Assembly (NCBI GenBank): GCA_005885165.1
Contig: VAXR01000020.1
Coordinates: 6,161-13,753 of the forward strand
Source: Actinomycetota bacterium
Lineage (GTDB): Bacteria > Actinomycetota > Thermoleophilia > Solirubrobacterales > Thermoleophilaceae
Direction: 5' to 3'
DNA length: 7,593 bases
The position numbers were made by a program, and so were the translations under genes. The notes below the pieces were generated by a model. That model saw nothing but the letters and a program-made list of their open reading frames with translations. It was not told the origin of the DNA and made no database searches. Positions 1 to 6,772 of this stretch are shown piece by piece; position 1 is the first letter of the stretch, and every line of letters starts with the position of its first letter.

Positions 1-758
1 TGGCGGACCCAGACCTCCCGCCCCTCGAAGCGGACGATCCCGGACCGATCGTCCACCTCGAGCCCGAACAGCTCCCGGCAGCAGAGCAGGAAGTTCCTCC
101 GGTACGCCTGGGTGTGGAAGCCGATGATGTCGTTCGACAGGACGCCCTCGAAGATGTCCTCGCGAATGTCCGAAGGCAGGACGCGCCACGCGTCCGGCTG
201 GGTCCAGGGGATGTGGATGAAGTGGTGGAGGAAGAGGTCCGGGCGGGCGCTACGCAGGACCTTGGGCGCGCGGTAGAGGTGGTAGTCGTGGAGCATCACC
301 ACCGTGTCGTCCGACTCAACCTCGTCGAGCACGGCGCGTGCCAGGTCCTCGTTGACGGTCCGGTAGCCCTCCTCGTATGCGGCCACCTCCTCGCGGCGGA
401 TGTCGGGCGCGTTCGAGAGGTCCCAGAGGTAGTGCTGGATGAACCACAGGATCGGGTTGGCGACCACGTTGTAGAACTGGTCGTAGGCGACGGCGTCGCT
501 CTCCACGAGCCGCAGCCGGTAGCGGACTCCGTCCAGCTCGCAGTTGAAGCTGCGACCGCCGTGGCTGCGGCTCACCTCCACGTCGGCGTCGGACATCGCC
601 GACGCGATCCACAGGGCGTCCCGATGGTGGACGAGCCCGGTGAGCGCGGTGACGAGGCCGCCGGTGCTCCGCCGTGCCTCGAGCTCGCCGCGATCGTCGC
701 GCTCGAACGTCGCCGGCCCGCGGTTGGAGACGAGGACGAGCGGGAGGTCCGGGCTCAT
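1..758 (-). CDS. otsA: GT20 trehalose-6-phosphate synthase-like glycosyltransferase, C-terminus cut by window edge
   Basis: Probable retaining glycosyltransferase making trehalose-6-phosphate from a nucleotide-glucose and glucose-6-phosphate in the cytoplasm. 252 codons are visible; full-length family members are about 450-500 residues, so the donor-binding C-terminal half is missing. GT20 landmarks are in order: SNRGP at residues 11-15 (Arg13 fits E. coli OtsA Arg9), a GGL loop at 33-35, Trp50, Tyr96 and Trp105 (nine apart, like Tyr76 and Trp85 of E. coli), HDYHL at 157-161 (Asp158 fits Asp130), HIPWTQP at 182-188 and IIGFHTQ at 211-217. The ATG at 756-758 overlaps the treT stop as ATGA and has no good Shine-Dalgarno, so translational coupling is likely. 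The segment WIASAMSDAD after Trp50 differs from the WFGWSG of classical OtsA, so this is a divergent subfamily. Another GT20 activity, such as glucosylglycerol-phosphate synthesis, cannot be excluded. Confidence 0.88.
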   Translation of the reverse strand, partial: MSPDLPLVLVSNRGPATFERDDRGELEARRSTGGLVTALTGLVHHRDALWIASAMSDADVEVSRSHGGRSFNCELDGVRYRLRLVESDAVAYDQFYNVVANPILWFIQHYLWDLSNAPDIRREEVAAYEEGYRTVNEDLARAVLDEVESDDTVVMLHDYHLYRAPKVLRSARPDLFLHHFIHIPWTQPDAWRVLPSDIREDIFEGVLSNDIIGFHTQAYRRNFLLCCRELFGLEVDDRSGIVRFEGREVWVR

Positions 759-1990
759 TTCAGTCCGCTGAAGACGCGGAGCCAATCGCGCAGCAGGCGG
801 GGGCTGAGGAAGTTCTGCCGCACGTGCTCCTTCCCGGCCCGGCCGAGCTGCTTCCCGAGCTCGGGCTCGCGGAGGAAGCGCAGCGCGCGATCGGCGCACT
901 CCTCCGGCGATCTGACCAGGAACCCCGTCTTTCCATCCTGGACCTGAAGCGGGATGCCGCCGACTTCCCCGCCGATGAACGGGCGCGCCTTCCACAGCGC
1001 CTCGGACACCGTCAGGCCGAAGCCCTCGCGCATCGACTTCTGGATTACCACCTCGGCCTGGGACTGGAAGGCGTTTACCTCGATCGATCCCACGTTGTTC
1101 AGGTTGTTCAAGATCTTGATGTCCGGATCGCCACCCGCGTATTCCAGGGTGGAATTGAAGAACTCCCAGCCTTCCGGGTCGTCGGTGGCCATCGAGCCCA
1201 CCAGCGCGAGCTGCACCTCCGGCATCTCCTCATTCACCAGACGGTAGGCGTCGATCACGCCGAGCGGGTCCTTCCAGGGGTCGAAGCGCGACACCTGGCA
1301 CAGCAGCGGGCGGTCGACGTCGATTCCGAACTGGTCGCACACGAAGGCCGCGTCCTCGGGTGACAGCGCCATGTTCTTCGGTGACAGCGGGTCGATCGCG
1401 GGCGGCAGGATGTGCGTGGGGCCGCGGCCGTCGAGGTTCGCCGGCACGTACTGCTCGAGGTGGTAGACCGAGCCGTCGTACTCCTCGATCAGCGGCACGA
1501 TCCGCTCGAGCGTGGGCTCGTTGGGCGCGGACATGTCGATGTGGCAGCGCCAGATCCAGTGCTTCGCACGCGCCTCGGCGTGGCGCCGGATGGCCAGCGG
1601 CTGCGGGTCGTGGACGATGATCACGTCCCACTCGCCCGTCACCTGCTGGGCGTTGATCTCGTTGAAGCGCTCGTAGACGTGCCACTCCTCCCGGCTCAGG
1701 TCGACCGGGTTGCCCTGCAGGGCGTTGTGGAGGAGCTTGGTGGCGTGGAAGAACTCCTCGCGCCCGATCATCACCTGCCACTCGGCCTCGAGCCCGACGT
1801 CGTGCATCAGCGGGACGAGCGTGTAGAGGATCTCCGACACGCCGCCGCCGAAGGCGGTCGCGGAGAGGTGCAGCACGCGCAGCCCGTTCAGGTCGTCGAC
1901 GAGCTGCCGTATCTCCTCTATCAGCGGACGCCCGACCAAATGCGTGTAGTCGGCCAGGGACTTGTGCCCGACCCCTACGGGCTGAAGCAA
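755..1990 (-). CDS. treT: TreT-type GT4 trehalose synthase (trehalose glycosyltransferring synthase)
   Basis: 411-residue GT4 (GT-B fold) glycosyltransferase. By resemblance to characterised TreT enzymes it should reversibly join the glucose of ADP- or UDP-glucose to free glucose to give trehalose, without a phosphorylated intermediate. Visible: a Gly-rich nucleotide-sugar loop AFGGGVSE (46-53), VHDPQPL (126-132), CHIDMSAPN (149-157), the domain-2 entry VSRFDPWKDPLGVIDAY (233-249) with Arg235 and Lys240, and the GT4 E-x7-E motif EGFGLTVSE (Glu322 and Glu330) followed by GGEVGGIPLQV. Length matches TreT (about 410). No signal peptide, so cytoplasmic. The TTG start is chosen because an AAGGAG Shine-Dalgarno lies 6 nt upstream. 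It follows the GHKL-like gene by 35 nt and overlaps the downstream GT20 gene by 4 nt. Another GT4 substrate is possible but less likely given the GT20 partner. Confidence 0.9.
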   Translation of the reverse strand: MLQPVGVGHKSLADYTHLVGRPLIEEIRQLVDDLNGLRVLHLSATAFGGGVSEILYTLVPLMHDVGLEAEWQVMIGREEFFHATKLLHNALQGNPVDLSREEWHVYERFNEINAQQVTGEWDVIIVHDPQPLAIRRHAEARAKHWIWRCHIDMSAPNEPTLERIVPLIEEYDGSVYHLEQYVPANLDGRGPTHILPPAIDPLSPKNMALSPEDAAFVCDQFGIDVDRPLLCQVSRFDPWKDPLGVIDAYRLVNEEMPEVQLALVGSMATDDPEGWEFFNSTLEYAGGDPDIKILNNLNNVGSIEVNAFQSQAEVVIQKSMREGFGLTVSEALWKARPFIGGEVGGIPLQVQDGKTGFLVRSPEECADRALRFLREPELGKQLGRAGKEHVRQNFLSPRLLRDWLRVFSGLK

Positions 1991-1996
1991 GCGGCG

Positions 1997-2002
1997 CTCC
2001 TT
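1997..2002 (-). promoter_or_regulatory. Strong ribosome binding site for treT
   Basis: The minus strand reads AAGGAG here, six bases before the TTG at 1990. It is the best Shine-Dalgarno in the operon and fixes the TTG as the treT start. This is in contrast to the following GT20 gene, which has no comparable site and probably depends on coupling. Confidence 0.8.
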
Positions 2003-2025
2003 CGATCGCGGGTCGCCGGGGCAGC

Positions 2026-2430
2026 CTACCCGGCGGGGAGGCCGAGACGCTTGGTTAGCCGCATCGCGCCGTCCTCGAAGGTGCAGTCGTCGGCCGTCGC
2101 GGTGATGATCGCCCGCGAGAGCTCGCGCTCCTCCTCCGAGATCGTCGGCAGCTCCTCGCCAGACACCTCGACGACGATCTCGTGGTCGCGCAGATCGAAC
2201 GAGAACGTCATGTGCGGCACCTCGTGGTCCTCGCGCGCAACCGAGCGCCTGTCGCCGCCCATGAGGAACGACGCCGCCTCGGTGATCGCGAGCTTGAGGT
2301 CCGCTGCTGCCTCGAGCTCGAGCGGCGCCAGGCGGCAGACCGCCGAGAGGGCGAGGCGCGCAAGCACCACGTAGTCCGGCTTCGCCGGGATCGTGAGCGT
2401 GACGGTCCTATCCGCCGTGCCGGCCTCCAA
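2026..2430 (-). CDS. Degenerate RsbW/GHKL-type (anti-sigma-factor-like) ATPase-fold protein
   Basis: 134-residue cytoplasmic protein resembling small RsbW/SpoIIAB-type HATPase_c_2 proteins, which normally bind ATP and hold or phosphorylate sigma-factor switch partners. The first half fits the family: LTIPAKPDYVVLARLALSAV (12-31), then the helix DLKLAITEAASF (44-55). The family's N-box reads roughly E-A-x-x-N followed by a His; here Glu51 is kept but the Asn position is Phe55 and LMGGD follows. The later D-x-G-x-G ATP lid motif is absent, replaced around VVEVSGEELP (86-95). ATP binding is therefore doubtful. The C-terminal DCTFEDGAMRLTKRL (115-129) still resembles the closing strands of the fold. 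The start is TTG at 2430, because an in-frame TAG lies only 15 nt upstream and no other early start exists; the Shine-Dalgarno is weak (GGAG, about 15 nt away). No sigma factor or antagonist gene is next to it. The function is unknown. Confidence 0.62.
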   Translation of the reverse strand: MEAGTADRTVTLTIPAKPDYVVLARLALSAVCRLAPLELEAAADLKLAITEAASFLMGGDRRSVAREDHEVPHMTFSFDLRDHEIVVEVSGEELPTISEEERELSRAIITATADDCTFEDGAMRLTKRLGLPAG

Positions 2431-2448
2431 GGCGGGAAAACCCTACTC

Positions 2449-2480
2449 CAGCCGCAGGCCGCCGGCAGGTCTACCGGCTG
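2449..2480 (-). other. Possible stem-loop between the phosphatase and GHKL-like genes
   Basis: The 56-nt gap at 2431-2486 contains perfect 6-nt arms, CAGCCG and CGGCTG on the minus strand, separated by 20 nt. A competing inner stem GCCGG/CCGGC with an 8-nt loop is also possible. There is no U-tract after it, so it is not a convincing intrinsic terminator. It could be an mRNA processing or stability element, or chance in GC-rich DNA. Confidence 0.25.
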
Positions 2481-2486
2481 TGCCCC

Positions 2487-3413
2487 TCATACCTCTTCGA
2501 GTACCCGCTCGAGCGCCGATTCAATGCTCTCCAGTATTCGGCCGTGGAGCTCGGAGTTGCCGCTTGCGACGATCGACATCTGGTACTCGGGGCCGGAGCC
2601 GAGCAGCGGCCGGCCATCGAGCGGCTCGCCGCGGGCGTCCGTCACGACGGCGCCCGCCTCGGTGGCGCACAGGACAGCCGCTGCTAGGTCGTATGGCGCG
2701 TTGTTGAGCACCGAGCCGCCGCCGACGCGCTCGAACTCCGCCCGCATGCCCGGGACCTCCTCGACCAGCAGCGGGCCGGGCTCGACGTAGGCGTCGAGCT
2801 GCCCCGTCACGACGCGCGTGACGTCGAACGACGCGGAGCCGAGGTCGAAAGTGCCGCCGCCGACGGACGACGCGTCGATCAGGTCGGCCAACACCTCGGC
2901 GAGCGCCCGCGCCGGCCGGCCGCGGAACCCGAAGGTCCAGAACATCCGGTCGATGCGCGCGTTCGGCGAGAGGTGGACCTGCGGCGCCTCCAAGACGCCG
3001 CCGCCCCGCTCGGCCAGGAAGACGGCGCCCGAGGGGATCTCGACCACGCATCCGATGCGCACGTCGCCCATCCGCACGCCGTCGCGAAGCGGCGCGGACG
3101 CGATTGACACGCAGCACGACTCGAGCCCCGCCATCGCCGGCCGCGTACCGTCCACCGGGTCCACGACCAGCACCTCCTCGGCGCCGTCGGGCGTGACGAG
3201 CCCGCGGTCCTCCGAGTAGTAGGCGACGTCGGGCGCGCGCTCGGCGAGGAAGGCCTCCAGCGCGCGCTCGGCGTGCTCGTCGATGGCGAACGTCACGTCG
3301 CCCCCGGCCCCCGGCTCCTCGCCATGCGCGCGCCCGGCGTGCGCGCCGAGCATCGGCAGGGCCGCCGACCGCAGCTCGAGCGCAAGCTCACGGATCAGCT
3401 CGACGCCGAGCAC
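2487..3413 (-). CDS. Inositol monophosphatase-family (IMPase/FBPase superfamily) Mg-dependent phosphatase
   Basis: 308-residue cytoplasmic sugar- or inositol-phosphate phosphatase. Metal-site motifs are intact: Asp39 and Thr41 in GGDVTFAIDEHAE (37-49), Glu68 in YYSED (65-69), the signature DPVDGT at 85-90 (Asp85, Asp88), and Asp242 in YDLAAAVLCATEAGAVVTD (241-259). The protein is longer than the usual 250-270 residues; part of the excess is a segment at about 213-240 between the conserved DAYVEPG strand and YDLAAA. The substrate is not decidable: inositol-1-phosphate, fructose-1,6-bisphosphate, PAP or another sugar phosphate are all possible. The GTG start at 3413 keeps the first amphipathic helix typical of the family (residues 3-22); an ATG at 3353 would remove it. 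There is no clear Shine-Dalgarno. The gene starts 18 nt after the protease stop, in the same frame, so reinitiation is plausible. Confidence 0.85.
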   Translation of the reverse strand: MLGVELIRELALELRSAALPMLGAHAGRAHGEEPGAGGDVTFAIDEHAERALEAFLAERAPDVAYYSEDRGLVTPDGAEEVLVVDPVDGTRPAMAGLESCCVSIASAPLRDGVRMGDVRIGCVVEIPSGAVFLAERGGGVLEAPQVHLSPNARIDRMFWTFGFRGRPARALAEVLADLIDASSVGGGTFDLGSASFDVTRVVTGQLDAYVEPGPLLVEEVPGMRAEFERVGGGSVLNNAPYDLAAAVLCATEAGAVVTDARGEPLDGRPLLGSGPEYQMSIVASGNSELHGRILESIESALERVLEEV

Positions 3414-3431
3414 GGGGCTAGCCGTCGGCCA

Positions 3432-4628
3432 CTACGGCGTCGGCGAGCTCGAGGGCTTGCGCGGCCGGGTGCCGAGCGTGACCGTGACGGTCCTCCGGCT
3501 CGTGCCCCGCACCAGCTCGATCTGCACGTGGTCCCCGGGGCGCTGGGGGAGGATGAACTCGCCGACGTCGTTCGACTGGGTGACCGGATGGCCGTCGATC
3601 GCCACGATCACGTCGCCGTTCGACGGGACCCCGCTGGCTCCCTGGAACGTGATCTTCGAGCTCCCCGCGCTGATGCCGGCGGCCTTCGCCGGGCCGCCCG
3701 GCTCCACCTTGGCGACCAGTGCGCCGTGCCCCACCGGTAGGCCGAGGCGCTTCGCGAGCTGCGGGAAGAGGTCCTCGGAGGTCACTCCCAGATAGGCGTA
3801 GGCGGCGGAGTGCTTGGATCGCAGCTGGGCCAGGGACCGGCGGACGGTGTCGACCGACACGGCGAAGCCCACGCCCTCGCCGCCGCCCCCGGTCGACTGG
3901 ATCTGGGAGTTGATGCCGATCACCTTCCCGCCCGCGTCGAGCAGCGGCCCGCCGGAGTTCCCGTGGTTGATCGCGGCGTCGGTCTGGATCGCGTCCTCGA
4001 TCTTGAAGTTCGTGAGCGAATCGATCGAGCGGTGGAGCCCCGAGACGACCCCGACCGACAGCGACTGCTCCTCCCCGAACGGGCTGCCGATAGCGGCCAC
4101 GGGGGAGCCGACTATGAGCCCGTGCGTCGTGCCGAGCTTGAGCGGCGTGAGCGTGAGGCCGGTGGGGTCGACCTTGAGGAGCGCAACGTCACTGAAGATG
4201 TCGGTTCCCACGATCTGCGCCTGCACGCGGTTGCCGTCGGAGAACCGGATGTACACGGCCTTCGGCTGGGCGAGCTTTGGCGGGTCGCCAAGCACGACGT
4301 GCGCGTTGGTGGCGATGTAGCCCTTGCCGTCGAGAACGAATCCCGATCCGAGCGCGGCGCCCGAGCCGCCGAGGATGCTCCCGCCGCTGTACTGGGAGAC
4401 GACCGTCACGACGCCCGGCCCGAGCTCCTTGTAGATGGCCTGGGCATCGAACTGGCCGCCCTTGGAGAGCCCCTCGACCACCCGGACGCGCGTCTTCTCG
4501 GGGGGCGGGCCGGAGCCGGCGTTGCCCGAGCCGCCGCTCGACGAGCCGCCTCCGCAGCCGCCCGCGCCCAGCGCGAGCGCCGCGGCCGCCGCGAGGGCCG
4601 CGTAGCGGCTGGCGCCCCTCGCTCTCAC
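3432..4628 (-). CDS. htrA: HtrA/DegP-type secreted serine protease with PDZ domain (S1C family)
   Basis: 398-residue trypsin-fold protease acting outside the membrane on misfolded or regulatory envelope proteins. A signal sequence spans 1-25: Arg-rich start, an Ala/Leu core, then GAGGC. Cys25 could be lipidated, but Ala at position -3 makes a poor lipobox. A Gly/Ser/Pro-rich linker follows to about 43. The catalytic triad is complete: His110 in ATNAHVV, Asp147 in FSDVALLKVD, Ser225 in NHGNSGGPLL. A single PDZ domain covers about 278-386 (YLGVTSEDL, then GALVAKVEPGGPAKAAGI, GDVIVAIDGHPV). The GTG start overlaps the kinase stop (GTGA, 4625-4628), implying coupling. The position directly after a regulator-kinase pair matches mycobacterial pepD behind mprAB, suggesting it is an effector and perhaps a feedback modulator of the sensor (inference). 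Confidence 0.93.
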   Translation of the reverse strand: MRARGASRYAALAAAAALALGAGGCGGGSSSGGSGNAGSGPPPEKTRVRVVEGLSKGGQFDAQAIYKELGPGVVTVVSQYSGGSILGGSGAALGSGFVLDGKGYIATNAHVVLGDPPKLAQPKAVYIRFSDGNRVQAQIVGTDIFSDVALLKVDPTGLTLTPLKLGTTHGLIVGSPVAAIGSPFGEEQSLSVGVVSGLHRSIDSLTNFKIEDAIQTDAAINHGNSGGPLLDAGGKVIGINSQIQSTGGGGEGVGFAVSVDTVRRSLAQLRSKHSAAYAYLGVTSEDLFPQLAKRLGLPVGHGALVAKVEPGGPAKAAGISAGSSKITFQGASGVPSNGDVIVAIDGHPVTQSNDVGEFILPQRPGDHVQIELVRGTSRRTVTVTLGTRPRKPSSSPTP

Positions 4629-6061
4629 GCGGCCTGGCCGCCGCCGTCCGGGATCGGCAGCGCGAGGGTGAAGACGGTCTGTCCCGGTCGCGAACTCAGC
4701 TCGATCGTGCCGTTCATCCGCTCGGCGAGCTCGCGGGCGATAGCCAGCCCGAGCCCCGATCCGCGCGCCGCATCGGCGGTGTAGAAGCGCTCGAAGACCT
4801 GCGACCGCGCGGCCGGGTCGACTCCCGGGCCCGCGTCCGCGACCGCGAACTCGGCCGCCCCGTTGTTCCGATTCGCGCTCACGGTGACGTCTGTGCCCTC
4901 AGGGGTGTGCCGCAGGGCGTTGTCGAGCAGGATACGCATGATCTGGACCACCCGTTCACGGTCGCAGATGGCCTCCACCTGCTCGTCTGGCAGCCGCAGA
5001 TCGAGGTGCGTCTGGTGCTGCACGAGCGCCGGCCGGAACTCGTTCGTCACGCCGACCGCGAGCTCGCCGAGGTCCACCTCCTCGGACTCCACCTCGAGCG
5101 AGCCTGCGTCCAGGCGCGACAGGTCGAGCAGGTCGACGGAGAGCTTCTGCAGCCGCTCCACCTGCTCGCGCATCGTGTCGAGGAACTCCTCGCGGGTGGC
5201 GGCCTCGAGACGCTCGTTCTGGAGCAGCTCGACGAAGCCCGCGAGCGAGAAGATCGGGGTTCGCAGCTCGTGGGACGCGTTGGCGATGAACTCCTTGCGC
5301 GCCCGGTCGACGCGAGCGAGCTGCACCTGCATCTCGTTGAAGGCCTCCGTCAGGCGGCCGAGCTCGTCCGCGCTGTCTACTGGCAGCGGGGTGGCGGGGC
5401 GCCCGGCCGCCAGGTCCCGCGCGGCGGCCTCGAGGCGCTTCACCCGGCGGGTCAGGGCCCGGGCCACGAAGAAGCCCGAGACCAGTGCGACCAGAAGCGC
5501 GGCGCCGCTCGCCTCGAGCAGCCGGTTGCGCACGAGCGAGACGACCTCGTCGGCGTCGGTGAAGGGGCGCGTGTAGATCGCGATCCAGGCGGGGCGGCCG
5601 CGGTAGAAGAGCGGTTTCGCCACCTCGCCGGTCTCGTGGCGGCGCGTGGCGGCGGATCCGCTCGAGCTTCGCAGCGCGAGTGCCCGCGCCGCCAGCGCGG
5701 TGTCCAGCGGGACGCTGCGTTCGGCGTTCGAGTCGGAGATCACGTAGAACTGGGCGTGCGGGCTGGCTGAGGACTCCTGCACGCCGAGCAGCGTGACCCT
5801 GGAGTTCGCGGCGTCCGCCACGGCCCTCACCAGCTCGTCGAGCTGCGGTCCGGTGATGTCGCGCCCGATCACGGCCTCGAGCCGCGGGGCGGACGTGGCG
5901 GTCGTCCGCACCAGGTCGTGGAGCCGCTGCTGCTCGAGGCGCGACTTGAGCTGGGGGAGAAAGAAGAAGATGACCACCGCGAACGCGAGCGCCGTGATCG
6001 CCACGAACAGCAGGGCCAGCCGGTTCTGCAGCGACCGCAGCCGCGGCAGTCGCGTCCTCAT
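4625..6061 (-). CDS. Membrane sensor histidine kinase (HisKA, OmpR-partner type)
   Basis: 478-residue two-component sensor. Order: transmembrane helix at about 15-36, extracytoplasmic sensor of about 145 residues (37-182, no cysteine), second helix about 183-203, HAMP about 200-253, HisKA dimerisation domain with phospho-acceptor His264 in NASHELRTP (261-269), then the ATPase domain. N-box LLDNALRHTP (378-387, Asn381), G1 box DAGPGV (409-414), F box FERFYT (423-428) and G2 box GSGLGLAI (434-441) are all intact, so it should be active. The ATG at 6061 overlaps the regulator stop as ATGA; a longer in-frame reading back to 6199 exists but would run through the regulator's DNA-binding domain and add an arginine-rich stretch, so it is rejected. 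The stimulus is unknown; the HtrA gene downstream suggests envelope or protein-folding stress, as for MprB. Confidence 0.93.
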   Translation of the reverse strand: MRTRLPRLRSLQNRLALLFVAITALAFAVVIFFFLPQLKSRLEQQRLHDLVRTTATSAPRLEAVIGRDITGPQLDELVRAVADAANSRVTLLGVQESSASPHAQFYVISDSNAERSVPLDTALAARALALRSSSGSAATRRHETGEVAKPLFYRGRPAWIAIYTRPFTDADEVVSLVRNRLLEASGAALLVALVSGFFVARALTRRVKRLEAAARDLAAGRPATPLPVDSADELGRLTEAFNEMQVQLARVDRARKEFIANASHELRTPIFSLAGFVELLQNERLEAATREEFLDTMREQVERLQKLSVDLLDLSRLDAGSLEVESEEVDLGELAVGVTNEFRPALVQHQTHLDLRLPDEQVEAICDRERVVQIMRILLDNALRHTPEGTDVTVSANRNNGAAEFAVADAGPGVDPAARSQVFERFYTADAARGSGLGLAIARELAERMNGTIELSSRPGQTVFTLALPIPDGGGQAA

Positions 6062-6759
6062 CTGTCGCGGAAGTGGTATCCGACCCCGCGCACGGTGAAG
6101 ATCAGCTCGGGCTCGCGTGGATCGAGCTCGAGCTTCTCGCGCAGGTGCCGGATGTGGACGTCGATTGTGCGCGGGTCCCGGTAGGCGGAATCGCCCCACA
6201 GCCGCTCTAGCAGCATGCTGCGGCTGAACACGCGCCCCGGGCTTCGAGCCAGCGCCGACAGGATCTCGAACTCCACGTAGGTCAGCTTGACCGGCTCGCC
6301 GCGCAGTTCCACCGTGCGCTTGGCGAAGTCGATCCGCACGTCGCCCTCGTCGAGCGGCTCCTCGGCCGAGTCGCCGTTGCGGGCGAGCTCCGCACGGCGC
6401 AGCACCGCCTTCACGCGGCTGCGGAACTCCCGCATCGAGAAGGGCTTCGTGATGTAGTCGTCGGCGCCGAGCTCCAGCCCGAGGACCTTGTCGAACTCCT
6501 CGGTCTTCGCCGTGAGCATGATGATCGGCACGGAGCTGCGCGCCCGGAGCTCCCTGCAGACGGCGAAGCCGTCGGTCTGCGGGAGCATCACGTCGAGGAC
6601 CACGAGATCGAAGCTGCCGTCGCGGAAGCGCTCGAGGGCTTCCTGCCCGGTACTCGCCGTCACAACCTCGTAGCCGTCCTTCCGGAGCGGATAGGTCAGC
6701 AGCGTCTGCACCGACCGCTCGTCGTCGACCAAGAGGATGCGCGGCGGTTCACTCGACAT
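6058..6759 (-). CDS. OmpR/PhoB-family response regulator
   Basis: 233-residue DNA-binding response regulator. The receiver domain is at 6-122: acidic pocket Asp12/Asp13 in LLVDDE, phospho-acceptor Asp56 in LVVLDVMLP, Thr83 in MLTAK and Lys105 in ITKPF, all conserved. After an acidic linker (129-139) comes a winged-helix trans_reg_c domain at about 140-232, with LTYVEFEILSALARSPGRVFSR (159-180), the recognition helix region RTIDVHIRHLREKL (197-210) and the wing FTVRGVGYHF (221-230). The ATG at 6759 is chosen because AAGGA lies 7 nt upstream and the protein then starts just before the first receiver strand; an ATG at 6831 would add 24 residues with no homologous role and would read through the promoter region. 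It is the first gene of the operon and probably autoregulates it through the repeat upstream. MprA- or RegX3-like by type; the exact orthologue is not resolved. Confidence 0.95.
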   Translation of the reverse strand: MSSEPPRILLVDDERSVQTLLTYPLRKDGYEVVTASTGQEALERFRDGSFDLVVLDVMLPQTDGFAVCRELRARSSVPIIMLTAKTEEFDKVLGLELGADDYITKPFSMREFRSRVKAVLRRAELARNGDSAEEPLDEGDVRIDFAKRTVELRGEPVKLTYVEFEILSALARSPGRVFSRSMLLERLWGDSAYRDPRTIDVHIRHLREKLELDPREPELIFTVRGVGYHFRDR

Positions 6760-6766
6760 CTCCCAG

Positions 6767-6771
6767 TCCTT
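6767..6771 (-). promoter_or_regulatory. Ribosome binding site for the response regulator
   Basis: AAGGA on the minus strand, 7 nt before the ATG at 6759. This decides the start over the upstream in-frame ATG at 6831. If the TACAAT box at 6782-6787 is the -10 element, the transcript leader is only about 15 nt. Confidence 0.7.
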
Positions 6772-6772
6772 A

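Noticed and set aside
114..947. Plus-strand open frame opposite the GT20 and treT genes
   Set aside because: The minus strand here encodes GT20 motifs (SNRGP, HDYHL, HIPW) in an uninterrupted frame; the plus frame is a Val/Glu/Arg-rich shadow.
1412..2374. Plus-strand open frame (320 codons) opposite treT and the GHKL-like gene
   Set aside because: Crosses two real minus-strand genes and their gap, and lacks any domain pattern; it is the mirror of G/C-ending codons.
2431..2460. Possible SigB-like promoter (GGGTTT near the GHKL-like start)
   Set aside because: No matching -35 GTTT at proper spacing and the -10 match is partial; not distinguishable from chance.
2431..2486. Intrinsic terminator between phosphatase and GHKL-like genes
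   Set aside because: A stem is possible but no U-rich run follows it; the only T run (TTTT) is within a GGG-TTTT-CCC motif next to the start codon.
4277..5770. Long plus-strand open frame (497 codons) opposite the kinase and protease genes
   Set aside because: Antisense to two genes with complete domain architecture. The translation is Arg/Glu/Ala-rich with no recognisable motif; long antisense frames are common at this G+C.
6062..6199. 46-residue N-terminal extension of the histidine kinase
   Set aside because: Arg/Ala/Pro-rich and entirely inside the regulator's winged-helix coding region; the ATGA overlap at 6058-6061 gives the normal start.
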